Below are positions 25,380 through 33,811 of a DNA stretch of 64,000 nt, in pieces. The translations under genes were made by a program, and so were the position numbers. Positions within the stretch are counted from its first letter, which is position 1. Each line of letters starts with the position of its first letter. Location of the stretch: positions 1,612,001 to 1,676,000 of the forward strand of contig NZ_JAFICD010000001.1 in NCBI RefSeq assembly GCF_017833525.1, given 5' to 3'. Source of the stretch: Duganella sp. 1411. GTDB taxonomy: Bacteria; Pseudomonadota; Gammaproteobacteria; Burkholderiales; Burkholderiaceae_D. The notes under the pieces were generated by a model. It saw nothing but the letters and a program-made list of their open reading frames with translations, searched no databases and was not told the origin of the DNA.

Positions 25380-26336
25380 ATGTCGTACGGCGCCCAATCA
25401 CGTCTGCTGCTACTCTGTCCCGGCCAGGGCGGGCAACACGCGGGGATGTTCGACCTGGCGCGCACCAGTCCCGTGGCGCGGGCGCTGCTCGACGGTCTCC
25501 AGGGCGTCATGCCGCCGGCGGCGCGCGGTGCACTCGCCGGTGGTGGGTCCAATGCGGCCGGCGTGGACATCTACGCCAACGGCAACGCGCAGCCGCTGAT
25601 CGTGGCCGCCACGCTGGGCATGTGGGAGGCGATCCGGGAGTTCGCGCCGCCACCGGCACTGGTGGCCGGGTACAGCATCGGCGAATTGTCCGCTTATGGC
25701 GTCGCCGGTGCGTTCGACGCCGCCACCGCGGCCGGGCTGGCGGCCCAGCGCGCGCAGTTGATGGACGCGTGTCTGGCGCGGCATCCGGGACAGGCGCTGG
25801 TGGCGTTGTCGGGTCTTGCGTCGAAACGGCTTGAGGAGCTGGCGACGGCGCACGCTTTTCATATCAGCATAGAGACCGGGGACGACGCCAGCATCGCCGG
25901 CGGCTCCGCGCAGGCGGCGATGGCGCTGGAGGCGGCCGTCGTCGCGGCGGGCGGAAGATGCACTCGGCTGCCGGTTGAAGTGGCGTCGCATACGCCGTAT
26001 ATGCAAGACGCGGTGCGGCCGTTCGCCGATGTGCTGCGGCAGGTGGATTTCGGGCGCATGGCGGCGCCGGTGTTGGCCGGCGTGAGCGCGGCCGCGGTCG
26101 GCGGCAAGGAGCAGGCGGTGGAGCTGCTGTCGCGCCAGTTGGCCGAGAAAATCCGCTGGTTGGCCTGCATGGACGCTTGCGGCGAGGCCGGCATCACGTA
26201 TGCGCTGGAACTGGGGCCGGGGTCGGCGCTGGCGAAGATGCTGCAAGCGCGGCATCCTCATATCAATACGCGGTCGGTCGCCGATTTTCGTACGCTCGAC
26301 GGCATACGCAAGTGGCTGGAGCGCGCCGCCGAATAG
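25380..26336 (+). CDS. mdcH: Malonyl-CoA:ACP transacylase of malonate decarboxylase
   Basis: The protein has 318 residues from ATG 25380; a GTG at 25374 forming a GTGA overlap with mdcB is an equally reasonable start. LCPGQGGQHAGMF is the N-terminal MCAT motif and VAGYSIGELSAYG holds the catalytic serine; a conserved histidine follows in VASHTPYMQ. It charges MdcC with malonyl from malonyl-CoA to start the cycle. It is the last gene of the operon, followed by palindromic repeat copy C. Confidence 0.92.
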   Translation: MSYGAQSRLLLLCPGQGGQHAGMFDLARTSPVARALLDGLQGVMPPAARGALAGGGSNAAGVDIYANGNAQPLIVAATLGMWEAIREFAPPPALVAGYSIGELSAYGVAGAFDAATAAGLAAQRAQLMDACLARHPGQALVALSGLASKRLEELATAHAFHISIETGDDASIAGGSAQAAMALEAAVVAAGGRCTRLPVEVASHTPYMQDAVRPFADVLRQVDFGRMAAPVLAGVSAAAVGGKEQAVELLSRQLAEKIRWLACMDACGEAGITYALELGPGSALAKMLQARHPHINTRSVADFRTLDGIRKWLERAAE

Positions 26337-26359
26337 CAGGCTTCGTCGGCGGCTCACAC

Positions 26360-26398
26360 ATGGCGGATTACGGCGTTCCGCCTAATCCGCCCTACGTG
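26360..26398. repeat. Dispersed palindromic repeat, copy C (right half only)
   Basis: The right-hand hairpin ATGGCGGATTACGGCG-ttc-CGCC-TAATCCGCC ends with CTACGTG. It lies between the convergent mdcH and trxC genes; the preceding GGCGGCTCACAC matches the spacer of complete copies, so this is a left-truncated copy. Confidence 0.8.
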
Positions 26399-26411
26399 TA
26401 TCCAGAATCCC

Positions 26412-26873
26412 TCACCTGCGATTGTTCTGCGTCGCCCACGCGACGATGTTGGTCGCGTCCATCGCCCCCGGCTGGCGCGCGATTTCTCGTCCACCCTTGA
26501 ACAGCGCCAGCGTAGGAATGCTGCGGATCGCATAGCGCGCCGATAAATCCTGCGCTTCTTCGGTGTTGACCTTGACCACGCGGAACCCTGGCTCCAGCCG
26601 CTGGGTCGCCTGCGCGTAAAACGGCGCCATCGTGCGGCACGGGCCGCACCACGGCGCCCAAAAGTCCACCAGCACCGGAATGTCGCTGCGCTCGATATGC
26701 TTGAGAAAGCGCGCGCTCGACAAATCCACCGGCTGTCCGGTGAACAACGCGCGCTGGCACTTGCCGCACACCGGCTCCGCCGACAGCCTGGCCGCCGGCA
26801 CGCGGTTGACCGCGTCGCAATGAGGGCAAACGATGTGCAGCGACTCCGGCTGCGCGGTGGTGGAATTCGTCAT
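26412..26873 (-). CDS. trxC: Thioredoxin 2 (TrxC) with N-terminal zinc ribbon
   Basis: The protein has 153 residues from ATG 26873 (GGAGA upstream); the longer frame to 27110 adds Arg-rich sequence foreign to the family. CPHC (about 17-20) and CGKC (about 37-40) form the zinc site of TrxC, and WCGPC is the redox centre of the thioredoxin domain. It is a cytoplasmic disulfide reductase, usually OxyR-controlled and used in oxidative stress. The leader contains the hairpin GACAGC-aacaa-GCTGTC. Confidence 0.93.
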   Translation of the reverse strand: MTNSTTAQPESLHIVCPHCDAVNRVPAARLSAEPVCGKCQRALFTGQPVDLSSARFLKHIERSDIPVLVDFWAPWCGPCRTMAPFYAQATQRLEPGFRVVKVNTEEAQDLSARYAIRSIPTLALFKGGREIARQPGAMDATNIVAWATQNNRR

Positions 26874-26991
26874 GATTATCTCCAGACAGCAACAAGCTGT
26901 CCATGATAAGGCATGGACGAAAAAAATGCCGCGCGCGGCGATCCTCGACCCCGCACACGGCAAATCTCGTTTTATTTTATTGCAGCCGGTA

Positions 26992-27630
26992 TCAAGTTTC
27001 CTTGCGGGCTCCGGCTTGCTTGCTGCCCTGCGCGGCCGCCTGGGCCGCCGTTTGTGCCTGCGTGCCTTGCTGGCCACCCTGCATGCTGCCCGGCTGGCTT
27101 TCGATACCATTCTGACCGGCGCTCTGCAGCGACTGGCTGCCGCGCATTTCGTTGGCGCGCGACTGGCGCGCGCCGTCGCTCATGAACGGATCGGTGAACT
27201 TGCTGACCGCGTCCTGCTGGCTGCGCAGGGTTTTTTCCGTTTCCTCCGACGTCACGCGTGCCACCTCTTCGGCCAAAGCCTTGGCGGTGCGGCTGGTTTC
27301 CTGCACGTGCTCTTCGGCGACTTTGGACAGGTCCACCTGGGTGTCGGCGGCAATCCGCGACAGATGCTGCTGGTAGGCGCGCAGCTTTTCGGCGGCAGGC
27401 TGCGCGTGCGCGGCTGCGGCGGCGATCGCTTCGGTCGGACGATTTGCGGTGATGAATTTGTGGCTGGTCAGCGTACCTTCTTCCAGCAAGGTTTGCGCCA
27501 GTTGGATGTTGAGGTCGCTGTATTGCTGGACGGTACGGAAGATGGATTTCGACATGTCGTTGAAGAACGACAACTGCGCTTCCAGATGGGTTCTGGCTGC
27601 TGGGGTAACTGATTGGGAAAATGGATACAT
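26992..27630 (-). CDS. Phasin family protein (polyhydroxyalkanoate granule-associated)
   Basis: The protein has 212 residues from ATG 27630 with GAGG upstream. The phasin domain covers about residues 8-130 (SVTPAARTHLEAQLSFFNDM, FRTVQQYSDLNIQLAQTLLEEG, YQQHLSRIAADTQVDLSKVAEEHVQETSRTAKALAEEV), amphipathic helices that coat PHA granules. The C-terminal 50 residues are a Gln/Ala/Gly-rich low-complexity tail, typical of Oxalobacteraceae/Burkholderiales phasins. It is monocistronic, with an FNR-like box about 138 bases upstream. Confidence 0.88.
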   Translation of the reverse strand: MYPFSQSVTPAARTHLEAQLSFFNDMSKSIFRTVQQYSDLNIQLAQTLLEEGTLTSHKFITANRPTEAIAAAAAHAQPAAEKLRAYQQHLSRIAADTQVDLSKVAEEHVQETSRTAKALAEEVARVTSEETEKTLRSQQDAVSKFTDPFMSDGARQSRANEMRGSQSLQSAGQNGIESQPGSMQGGQQGTQAQTAAQAAAQGSKQAGARKET

Positions 27631-27767
27631 AACTGTGCCTCGAAAAAGAAGGTAAAAGGGTTGCCCTGGAAATTCTGTGGTTGGGGAGTTCTCGATTGTG
27701 TCGGTCCGGTTTCGACAACGCGTCTGCAGCGCGAATGCCAAGGCTACGTCACCCCGATGCGCGCCGT

Positions 27768-27781
27768 ATGATCTAGATCAA
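27768..27781. promoter_or_regulatory. FNR/ANR-like binding site
   Basis: ATGAT-CTAG-ATCAA matches the TTGAT-N4-ATCAA consensus at nine of ten positions. It lies upstream of the phasin gene at a distance compatible with oxygen-dependent activation if the leader is about 100 bases. No -10 box was fixed with certainty. Confidence 0.4.
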
Positions 27782-27888
27782 ACGTGCACCGAACCGCCAT
27801 GCACGAAAATTGTCCCGTCTTCGCTTCCTTGCTTTGCCCCTGTTCAACATTGGTGCCATCGGCCAATGACAAGCAGCAATATATCCAT

Positions 27889-27930
27889 AAAAAAACGGGG
27901 CCGGTCCAGCACAACGCTGAACCGGCCCCG
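27889..27930 (-). terminator. Rho-independent terminator of the OFA transporter gene
   Basis: A 15-bp stem with one mismatch (CGGGGCCGGTCCAGC paired with GCTGAACCGGCCCCG, loop ACAAC) at 27896-27930 is followed on the minus strand by seven T residues. It starts 25 bases after the stop codon of the transporter. Confidence 0.9.
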
Positions 27931-27955
27931 CCGCCCGCCGACTTGATCGACAAGC

Positions 27956-29587
27956 TTACTTAAACAATACCGAGGCTTTCTGCACCGTGATGGAGATGCC
28001 GATGGCCATCGGGATGCCGACCGCCAGCCAGCCGAACGCGACCGCCAGCGGGCTGGTGGTGCCGCCCGACGCGGCGGCCGCGCCGGTCGATGCGGCGGCG
28101 TCGCGCTCGTGCGCCAGCTTCTTCTCGGCCGCCAGTTCGGCGTCGGTCATGAAGTGCTTGTCGGCGATCGGGCGCACCAGCAGGTTGCACACCAGGCCGG
28201 CCAGCAGCAGGCCCGCCAGCACGTACATGGTGAAGTCGTAGGCCTGCGCCTTCGGCACGCCGTTGGCGATCTGGTACTCGCGCACGTAGTTGACCAGGAT
28301 CGGGCCGAACACGCCGGCGGCGGCCCATGCAGTCAACAGACGGCCGTGGATGGCGCCGACCATCTGCGTGCCGAACAAGTCGGCCAGGTAGGCCGGAACC
28401 GTGGCGAAGCCGCCGCCGTACATCGACAGGATGACGCAGAAGAAGCCGACGAACAGCGCCAGATGGCCGCCGTGCGCCATCGATGGAATCGACGCGTACA
28501 GCGCGAAACCGAGCACGACGAAGATGCCGTAGGTGACTTTGCGGCCCAGGAAGTCGGAGCACGACGCCCACACGAAACGGCCGCCGATATTAAACAGCGA
28601 CAGCAGGCCGGTGAAGCCGGCGGCGATGGCGGCGATCTGGCCCTTCTGCGCCAGGGTCAACTCGTTGAACGCGGTGGTCACGCCCAGCAGCTGGCCGCCG
28701 AAGATCTCCTGCAGCAGCGGCGAGGCCATGCCCAGGATGCCGATACCGGCCGTCACGTTCAGGCACAGCACCAGCCACACCAGCCAGAATTGCGGGATGC
28801 CCCACACTTTGCTGGCGTGGACGTGGCGGGTGGTGATCATGGCGTTGGCGTTGGTCGCCGGCGGCGTCCAGCCGGCCGGTTTCCAGCCGCTGGCCGGCAC
28901 GCGGTACGACAGCGCGCCCGCCATCATGAAGACGAAATAGATCGCCGCCATCGCCAGGAAGGTTTGCCAGACGCCGACCGAGCCGGCGTTGGCGAAGTGC
29001 TTCATCAGCATGTCGGCCAGCGGTGCGCCGATCATGGCGCCGCCGCCGAAGCCCATGATGGCCATGCCGGTCGCCATGCCGCGGCGGTCCGGGAACCATT
29101 TGATCAGCGTCGACACCGGCGAGATGTAGCCCAGACCCAGGCCGATACCGCCGATGACGCCCGAACCGATCCACATCAACCAGATCTGGTGCTGATAGAC
29201 GCCCAGCGCCGAGATCACCAGGCCGCCGCACCAGCACAAAGCCGACACCACGCCCGCCTTGCGCGGACCGGCGTGTTCCAGCCAGCCGCCGAACAGCCAG
29301 GCCGACAGGCCGAGGAAGACGAAGAACATCGTGTACATCCAGCCCAGCATCGAGATCTGCCAGTCGCAGGTCGACGACAGGATGCGGGCCATCAGATCCA
29401 TCTCGGCCGCGCAGGCCAGCGGCTCGGTGACGCCGACCGCGCGCGACAGCGGCAGCCAGAACACCGAAAACCCGTACGCCATGCCGATGCAAAGGTGGAT
29501 CGCCAACGCCGCCGGCGGCACCAGCCAGCGGTTGAAGCCGGACCCCGCCACCGTGCGGTCCTTCTCCAGAAAATCAAAAAACGCCAT
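27956..29587 (-). CDS. Oxalate/formate antiporter (OFA) family MFS transporter
   Basis: The protein has 543 residues from ATG 29587 (GGGAG upstream). It begins RWLVPPAALAIHLCIGMAYGFSVFWLPLSRAVG and has the OFA motifs GSGVIGGIGLGLGYISPVSTLIKWFPDRRGMATGMAIMGFGGGAMIG and RLLTAWAAAGVFGPILVNYVRE. About 12 helices form the carrier core; an Ala/Ser-rich linker (about 500-515) leads to an additional C-terminal helix (LAVAFGWLAVGIPMAIGISI). Members move small monocarboxylates or oxalate, but long forms like this are often annotated only by family. It has its own terminator and is divergent from the FlgC-like gene. Confidence 0.82.
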   Translation of the reverse strand: MAFFDFLEKDRTVAGSGFNRWLVPPAALAIHLCIGMAYGFSVFWLPLSRAVGVTEPLACAAEMDLMARILSSTCDWQISMLGWMYTMFFVFLGLSAWLFGGWLEHAGPRKAGVVSALCWCGGLVISALGVYQHQIWLMWIGSGVIGGIGLGLGYISPVSTLIKWFPDRRGMATGMAIMGFGGGAMIGAPLADMLMKHFANAGSVGVWQTFLAMAAIYFVFMMAGALSYRVPASGWKPAGWTPPATNANAMITTRHVHASKVWGIPQFWLVWLVLCLNVTAGIGILGMASPLLQEIFGGQLLGVTTAFNELTLAQKGQIAAIAAGFTGLLSLFNIGGRFVWASCSDFLGRKVTYGIFVVLGFALYASIPSMAHGGHLALFVGFFCVILSMYGGGFATVPAYLADLFGTQMVGAIHGRLLTAWAAAGVFGPILVNYVREYQIANGVPKAQAYDFTMYVLAGLLLAGLVCNLLVRPIADKHFMTDAELAAEKKLAHERDAAASTGAAAASGGTTSPLAVAFGWLAVGIPMAIGISITVQKASVLFK

Positions 29588-29759
29588 GTTTACTACTCCC
29601 TGATTATTTCTCAAAAACAACAAGGGGCGCAGATTAGCACAGAAACGTCGGCTTACCCACCATTTTCATTGTCTAACGATCCAGTTAACGTACATCTGGG
29701 CAATATATCGGTTAAACTGTGCTGAGTTTCCATACGGGAATAATCGAAAGATCACTACC

Positions 29760-30083
29760 ATGTCGATAGCCGCTCTCCACACCGCCACCTCCGGCCTGCA
29801 GGCCAGCGCCGGCGCGCTCGCCAACAGCGCGCACTCGGTCGCCAATATGGCCACCGCGAACTTCCAGCCGGCGCGGGCGACGTTCCAGGAGAGCGCGCCG
29901 GCCGGCGGCGGCGTCTCGCTGTCGGTGCAGGGCCGCCAGTTGCAGTCGTCGGAAACCAGCGGCACCGACTTCGCCACCGAGACCACCAACTCGCTGGTTT
30001 ATAAAGCGCAGTTCGACCTGTCGGCCAAAGTAATACAGGCGGCCGACGAAAACCTCGGCACGCTGATCGACATCAAAGCTTGA
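29760..30083 (+). CDS. Short FlgC-like flagellar rod/hook protein
   Basis: The protein has 107 residues. The N-terminus (LHTATSGLQASAGALANSAHSVANMATAN) is the helical flagellar rod/hook motif, and the C-terminus (ETTNSLVYKAQFDLSAKVIQAADENLGTLIDIKA) is the matching C-terminal helix, joined by only about 45 residues. True FlgC has about 135-150 residues, so this is a minimal axial protein. It stands alone, with no other flagellar gene in the window. It may be a degenerate paralogue, an accessory rod component or a regulatory decoy; function unknown. Confidence 0.75.
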   Translation: MSIAALHTATSGLQASAGALANSAHSVANMATANFQPARATFQESAPAGGGVSLSVQGRQLQSSETSGTDFATETTNSLVYKAQFDLSAKVIQAADENLGTLIDIKA

Positions 30084-30165
30084 CAGGGTCTGGCCGAATC
30101 GGCACATTGGGGGCTTCCGAGAGGGACCCCATGACAACAGAGCAGCAAACCCCGGCGCGGGCCGG

Positions 30166-31734
30166 ATGAACCAGATCGACGTCGAGCAGGTTCTGGCATC
30201 GCTGCCGGACCGAATCAGCGGCATTGCGCGCCGCTGGTCGACGCGCGCGCCGGACGCGCCCGCGCTGCACGACGGCCGGCGGCACTGGAGCTACGCGCAG
30301 TTGGCGGAGGCGGTCGATCACACCGCCGCGCTACTGCGCCGGCTCGATGTGCGTGCCGGCGACCGCCTGATGGTGGTCGGCGAGAACTGCGTGGCGCAGG
30401 TGGTGCTGACCTTCGCCGCCGCCGACATCGACGCCTGGATCGTCCACGTCAACGGCCGCCTCTCGGCGCGCGAGGTGGACCAGATCCTCGACCACAGCGG
30501 CGCGCGGCGGGTGATCTACACATCGATGCCAGCCTCCCCCGAAACAACGGCCCACGGGCAGCGCCATGGCGCCGAGCCGGCGCAGCCGCCGTTCGACGCC
30601 TGCGAATGGATGGTCGGCGCGCTGAACGCCGGCAGCGCGCCGGAACCGGCGCATGCCTCGCCCGAGCGCCAGGTGGCGGCGCTGATCTACACCACCGGCA
30701 CCACCGGCCATCCCAAAGGCGTGATGCTCACGCACCGCAACCTCTTGTTCATCGCCGCCATTTCGAGTACGCTGCGCGGCCTGACGCCGCACGACCGCGC
30801 CTACGGGGTGCTGCCGATCACGCACGTCTATGGACTGGCCTCGGTCATGCTGGGCACCTTATACGCGGGCGCCTGCCTGTACCTGTGCCCGCGCTTCACG
30901 CCCGACGCGCTGATCAAGGCGATCCGCCACCACCGCCTGACCATCCTGCAGGGCGTACCGGCGATGTACGCGCGCTTGCTGGAAAAGCTGGGCACCGGGG
31001 ACGACGGCCAACCGCCACGGCTGAAGAACCGGCTACGCTTCGCCTACGCCGGCGGCTCGCCGCTGGCGCCCACGCTCAAGACGCAGGTGGAGCGGCTGCT
31101 CGGCGTCCCGCTGCACAACGGCTACGGCATGACGGAGACCTCGCCGACGGTCAGCCAGACCCGCCTGGACCAGCCGCGCGGCGACGCCTCGGTGGGCATG
31201 GCCATCCCCGGCGTGGAGGTGCGCGTGGTCGACGTGGCCGGCGCGGATGTGGCGACGGGCATGGACGGCGAACTGTGGGTGCGCGGCCCGAACATCATGC
31301 TCGGCTATTACCGCGAGCCGGAGATGACGGCGGCGGCGATGCGCCCCGGCGGCTGGATCAACACCGGCGACATGGCGCGCCGGGACGCCGACGGCGCATT
31401 GTTCATCGTCGGGCGCACCAAGGAGCTGATCATCCGTTCCGGCTTCAACGTCTACCCGCTGGAGGTGGAGACGGTGTTGAACGCCCACCCGGCGGTGACG
31501 CAGGCGGCGGTGGTGGGCCGCGACGCCGGCGACGGCAACGGCAACGAGGAGGTGGTGGCCTTCGTCGAACTCGATCCGCGCCATCGCGTGTCGACCGAGG
31601 AATTACAGCAGTACCTGGCGGGCCGGCTGTCGCCGTACAAAATCCCGTCGGAGATCATCACGATGCAAACCCTGCCAGCAGCGACGACCGGCAAGATCTT
31701 GAAAGGACAGCTGCGGCAACTGGCACAAAAATAA
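30166..31734 (+). CDS. Class I adenylate-forming acyl-CoA ligase
   Basis: The protein has 522 residues. The AMP-binding motif YTTGTTGHPKGVMLTH (about residue 178), NGYGMTETSPT (A5), GELWVRGPNIMLGYY, WINTGDMARRD (A7) and the catalytic lysine in ATTGKILKGQL (A10) are all present. It activates a carboxylic acid as CoA thioester; the substrate (fatty, aromatic or dicarboxylic acid) cannot be read from the sequence. It is the first gene of a six-gene cluster with a branched-chain-type ABC importer, so that importer probably brings in its substrate. Confidence 0.87.
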   Translation: MNQIDVEQVLASLPDRISGIARRWSTRAPDAPALHDGRRHWSYAQLAEAVDHTAALLRRLDVRAGDRLMVVGENCVAQVVLTFAAADIDAWIVHVNGRLSAREVDQILDHSGARRVIYTSMPASPETTAHGQRHGAEPAQPPFDACEWMVGALNAGSAPEPAHASPERQVAALIYTTGTTGHPKGVMLTHRNLLFIAAISSTLRGLTPHDRAYGVLPITHVYGLASVMLGTLYAGACLYLCPRFTPDALIKAIRHHRLTILQGVPAMYARLLEKLGTGDDGQPPRLKNRLRFAYAGGSPLAPTLKTQVERLLGVPLHNGYGMTETSPTVSQTRLDQPRGDASVGMAIPGVEVRVVDVAGADVATGMDGELWVRGPNIMLGYYREPEMTAAAMRPGGWINTGDMARRDADGALFIVGRTKELIIRSGFNVYPLEVETVLNAHPAVTQAAVVGRDAGDGNGNEEVVAFVELDPRHRVSTEELQQYLAGRLSPYKIPSEIITMQTLPAATTGKILKGQLRQLAQK

Positions 31735-31755
31735 CCGGAAAAGGTGGAGACAGTC

Positions 31756-32922
31756 ATGAGAAAAATAACGATGGCCGCGTCGATCGCGGTGCTGATGACG
31801 GCAATGTTGGCGGTCCGCGCGCACGCGGAGGAATTCATCGTCGGCGCGCAGCTGCCGCTGACCGGAACGCTGGCGCGGGTGGGCGCCGGCATGCAGGAGG
31901 GCGTGATGGTCGCCGCCGATGTCTTCAACAGGAACAACGGCAAGCACAAGATCAAGATCGTCACCATCGACGACGAGTCGGCGCCGGCCAAGGCGGTGGC
32001 GGCGGTCGAGAAGCTGGCCAGCGAAGGCGCCATCGCCGTCACCGGCGGCTACGGCTCCAATAACATCGCCCCCGCCTCCGACGCGGCCAACAAACTGGGA
32101 CTGCCCTACATCACCTCCGGCGGTGTCGACGATAGCCTGGTCAACAGCGGGCGCAAGAATTTTTTCCGCATCAATAACACCGCCGGCTACGAAAAAGCCG
32201 TGTTGGGCACCTTGGCCGACATGGGCGCGAAATCCGTGTCCATCGTCTTCTCGACCAAGGAAGCCACCTCCGACCTGGCCGGCTCCGTGCAAAAGGCGCT
32301 GGCGGCCAAAAGCGTGAAGGCTACCGCGCACTCCTTCGATCCGGCCATCACCGACTTCAAGCCGATCGTCAACAAGATCCGGCTGCAGGACAAGTCCGAC
32401 GTGATACTGATGGTCGGCTACGAGAACGATTACGTCGGCATCCTGCGCGCGGCGCGCGTGCTCAAGCCGCCCGTCAAGGCGCTGATCGGCGTATGGTCGC
32501 TGGCGACGCCCAAGATGGCGGCCGAATTCCCCGACCTGATGCCGAACGTGTACGGCACCGCGCTGCTGCCCTTCCCCGCCACCTTCGACACCGCCGACGG
32601 CAAGGCCTTCGCCGCCGCGTACAAGGCGCTGTACAAAAAAGAGCCGGATTACCTGGGCCAGTTCGGCTATGTGCAATCGATGCTGCTGTTCGAGGCGATC
32701 GCCCGCGCGGCCGACAAGGGCACGGTCAAGAAAGGCGGCGTGGCCGAGGAGCTGCGCAAGACCGACCGCGAAACCTTGATCGGGCGGGTGCGGTTCGGCG
32801 CCAATGGCGACAATCCCAACTTCGTCCACCGCATGGCGCAGCACCAGGGCAAAAACATCGTCATCGTCTGGCCGCCGCAAAACGCCACCGGCAAGATGGT
32901 CTATCCCGGCACCCCGTGGTAA
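31756..32922 (+). CDS. Branched-chain amino acid type ABC receptor (LivK-like)
   Basis: The protein has 388 residues from ATG 31756 with AAGGTGGAGA upstream. A signal peptide (MRKITMAASIAVL...VRAHA) precedes a type I periplasmic-binding fold: FIVGAQLPLTGTLARVGAGMQEGVMVAADVFN and VAVTGGYGSNN-type sequence, then FFRINNTAGYEKAVLGTLADMG. It is the receptor of the adjacent LivHMGF-type importer. Given the adjacent ligase, the ligand may be an aromatic or other organic acid rather than leucine. Confidence 0.88.
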   Translation: MRKITMAASIAVLMTAMLAVRAHAEEFIVGAQLPLTGTLARVGAGMQEGVMVAADVFNRNNGKHKIKIVTIDDESAPAKAVAAVEKLASEGAIAVTGGYGSNNIAPASDAANKLGLPYITSGGVDDSLVNSGRKNFFRINNTAGYEKAVLGTLADMGAKSVSIVFSTKEATSDLAGSVQKALAAKSVKATAHSFDPAITDFKPIVNKIRLQDKSDVILMVGYENDYVGILRAARVLKPPVKALIGVWSLATPKMAAEFPDLMPNVYGTALLPFPATFDTADGKAFAAAYKALYKKEPDYLGQFGYVQSMLLFEAIARAADKGTVKKGGVAEELRKTDRETLIGRVRFGANGDNPNFVHRMAQHQGKNIVIVWPPQNATGKMVYPGTPW

Positions 32923-32938
32923 GCGCGGACCGGACGGC

Positions 32939-33811
32939 ATGACGGACCTGATCCTGCAGGCGCTGTATTCGGGCCTGCTGCAAGGCGGCTCCTACGCGCT
33001 GATCGCGCTGGGACTGGCGCTGGTGTTCGGCACCATGCGGGTGATTAACCTCGCCCACGGTGAGCTGGTGCTGCTGGCGGCCTACATCGCCTACACGGTG
33101 GAATCGGGCCTGGGACTCAACCCGGCGTGGGCGATTCCGATCGCCGTGATCGTGGTGGCCACGACGTCGGCCGGCGTGTACGGCATCGTCAGCCGCATCC
33201 GCAAGGACCGGGAGATCAATTCGCTGATCCTCACCTTCGGCATCGGCGTGATCATGACGAACCTGATCCTGCTGATCTGGAAGGCCGACGTGCGCTCCAC
33301 CAGTTCCAGCTGGCTGCAGGAGGCGTTCGTCGTCGGGCCGTTGTACAGCATGCGCGGCGAGGCGGTGTTCTTCATCGTCAGCGTGCTGCTGATGGCCGGC
33401 CTGTGGTGGTGGCTGTCGCGCAGCTGGCATGGGCGCGCGCTGCGCGCCGTCTCCAGCAACCGCGAGGCGGCCAAGTTGATAGGCATCGCGCCGGGACGCA
33501 CGGAACTGGCGTCCTTCATCGTCGCCGGCATGCTGGCCGGATTCGCCGGCGTGGCGCTCTACAGCTACGGCGTGATCCAGCCCGCGTACGGCGGCGCGCT
33601 GACCGTCAAGGCCTTCATCATCACCGTGCTGGCCGGCGTGGGCTCGATTCCCGGCGTGCTGCTGGGCGCCGTGCTGCTGGGCGTCGCCGAGGCGCTGACC
33701 GTTACGCTGGCCAGTTCCGCGCTGCAGGAGCTGGCCGGCATGCTGCTGTTCCTGCTGGTGCTGTTCGTGATGCCGAATGGCCTGATGGGCACCAGCCGGA
33801 GGCGCGGATGA
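32939..33811 (+). CDS. ABC transporter permease, LivH family
   Basis: The protein has 290 residues with about eight membrane segments; LLQGGSYALIALGLALVFGTMRVINLAHGELVLLAAYIAY is the LivH hallmark, and RAVSSNREAAKLIGIAPGRTELASFIVAGMLAGFAGV contains the ATPase-contact loop. It lies between the receptor and the second permease and overlaps the latter by ATGA. Confidence 0.92.
   Translation: MTDLILQALYSGLLQGGSYALIALGLALVFGTMRVINLAHGELVLLAAYIAYTVESGLGLNPAWAIPIAVIVVATTSAGVYGIVSRIRKDREINSLILTFGIGVIMTNLILLIWKADVRSTSSSWLQEAFVVGPLYSMRGEAVFFIVSVLLMAGLWWWLSRSWHGRALRAVSSNREAAKLIGIAPGRTELASFIVAGMLAGFAGVALYSYGVIQPAYGGALTVKAFIITVLAGVGSIPGVLLGAVLLGVAEALTVTLASSALQELAGMLLFLLVLFVMPNGLMGTSRRRG

Larger units (their letters stand above)
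27631..27955. other. Non-coding region upstream of phasin and downstream of the OFA transporter
   Basis: No convincing gene lies here. The left part is the phasin leader and promoter region, with an FNR/ANR-like box at 27768-27781. The right part is occupied by the strong terminator of the OFA transporter gene. Short reading frames on both strands run through the terminator and look spurious. Confidence 0.7.

Noticed and set aside
28109..29725. 538-residue plus-strand frame opposite the OFA transporter
   Set aside because: It is antisense to a clear MFS gene, very rich in His/Arg/Gln/Asp, and shows no domain; typical high-GC shadow frame.
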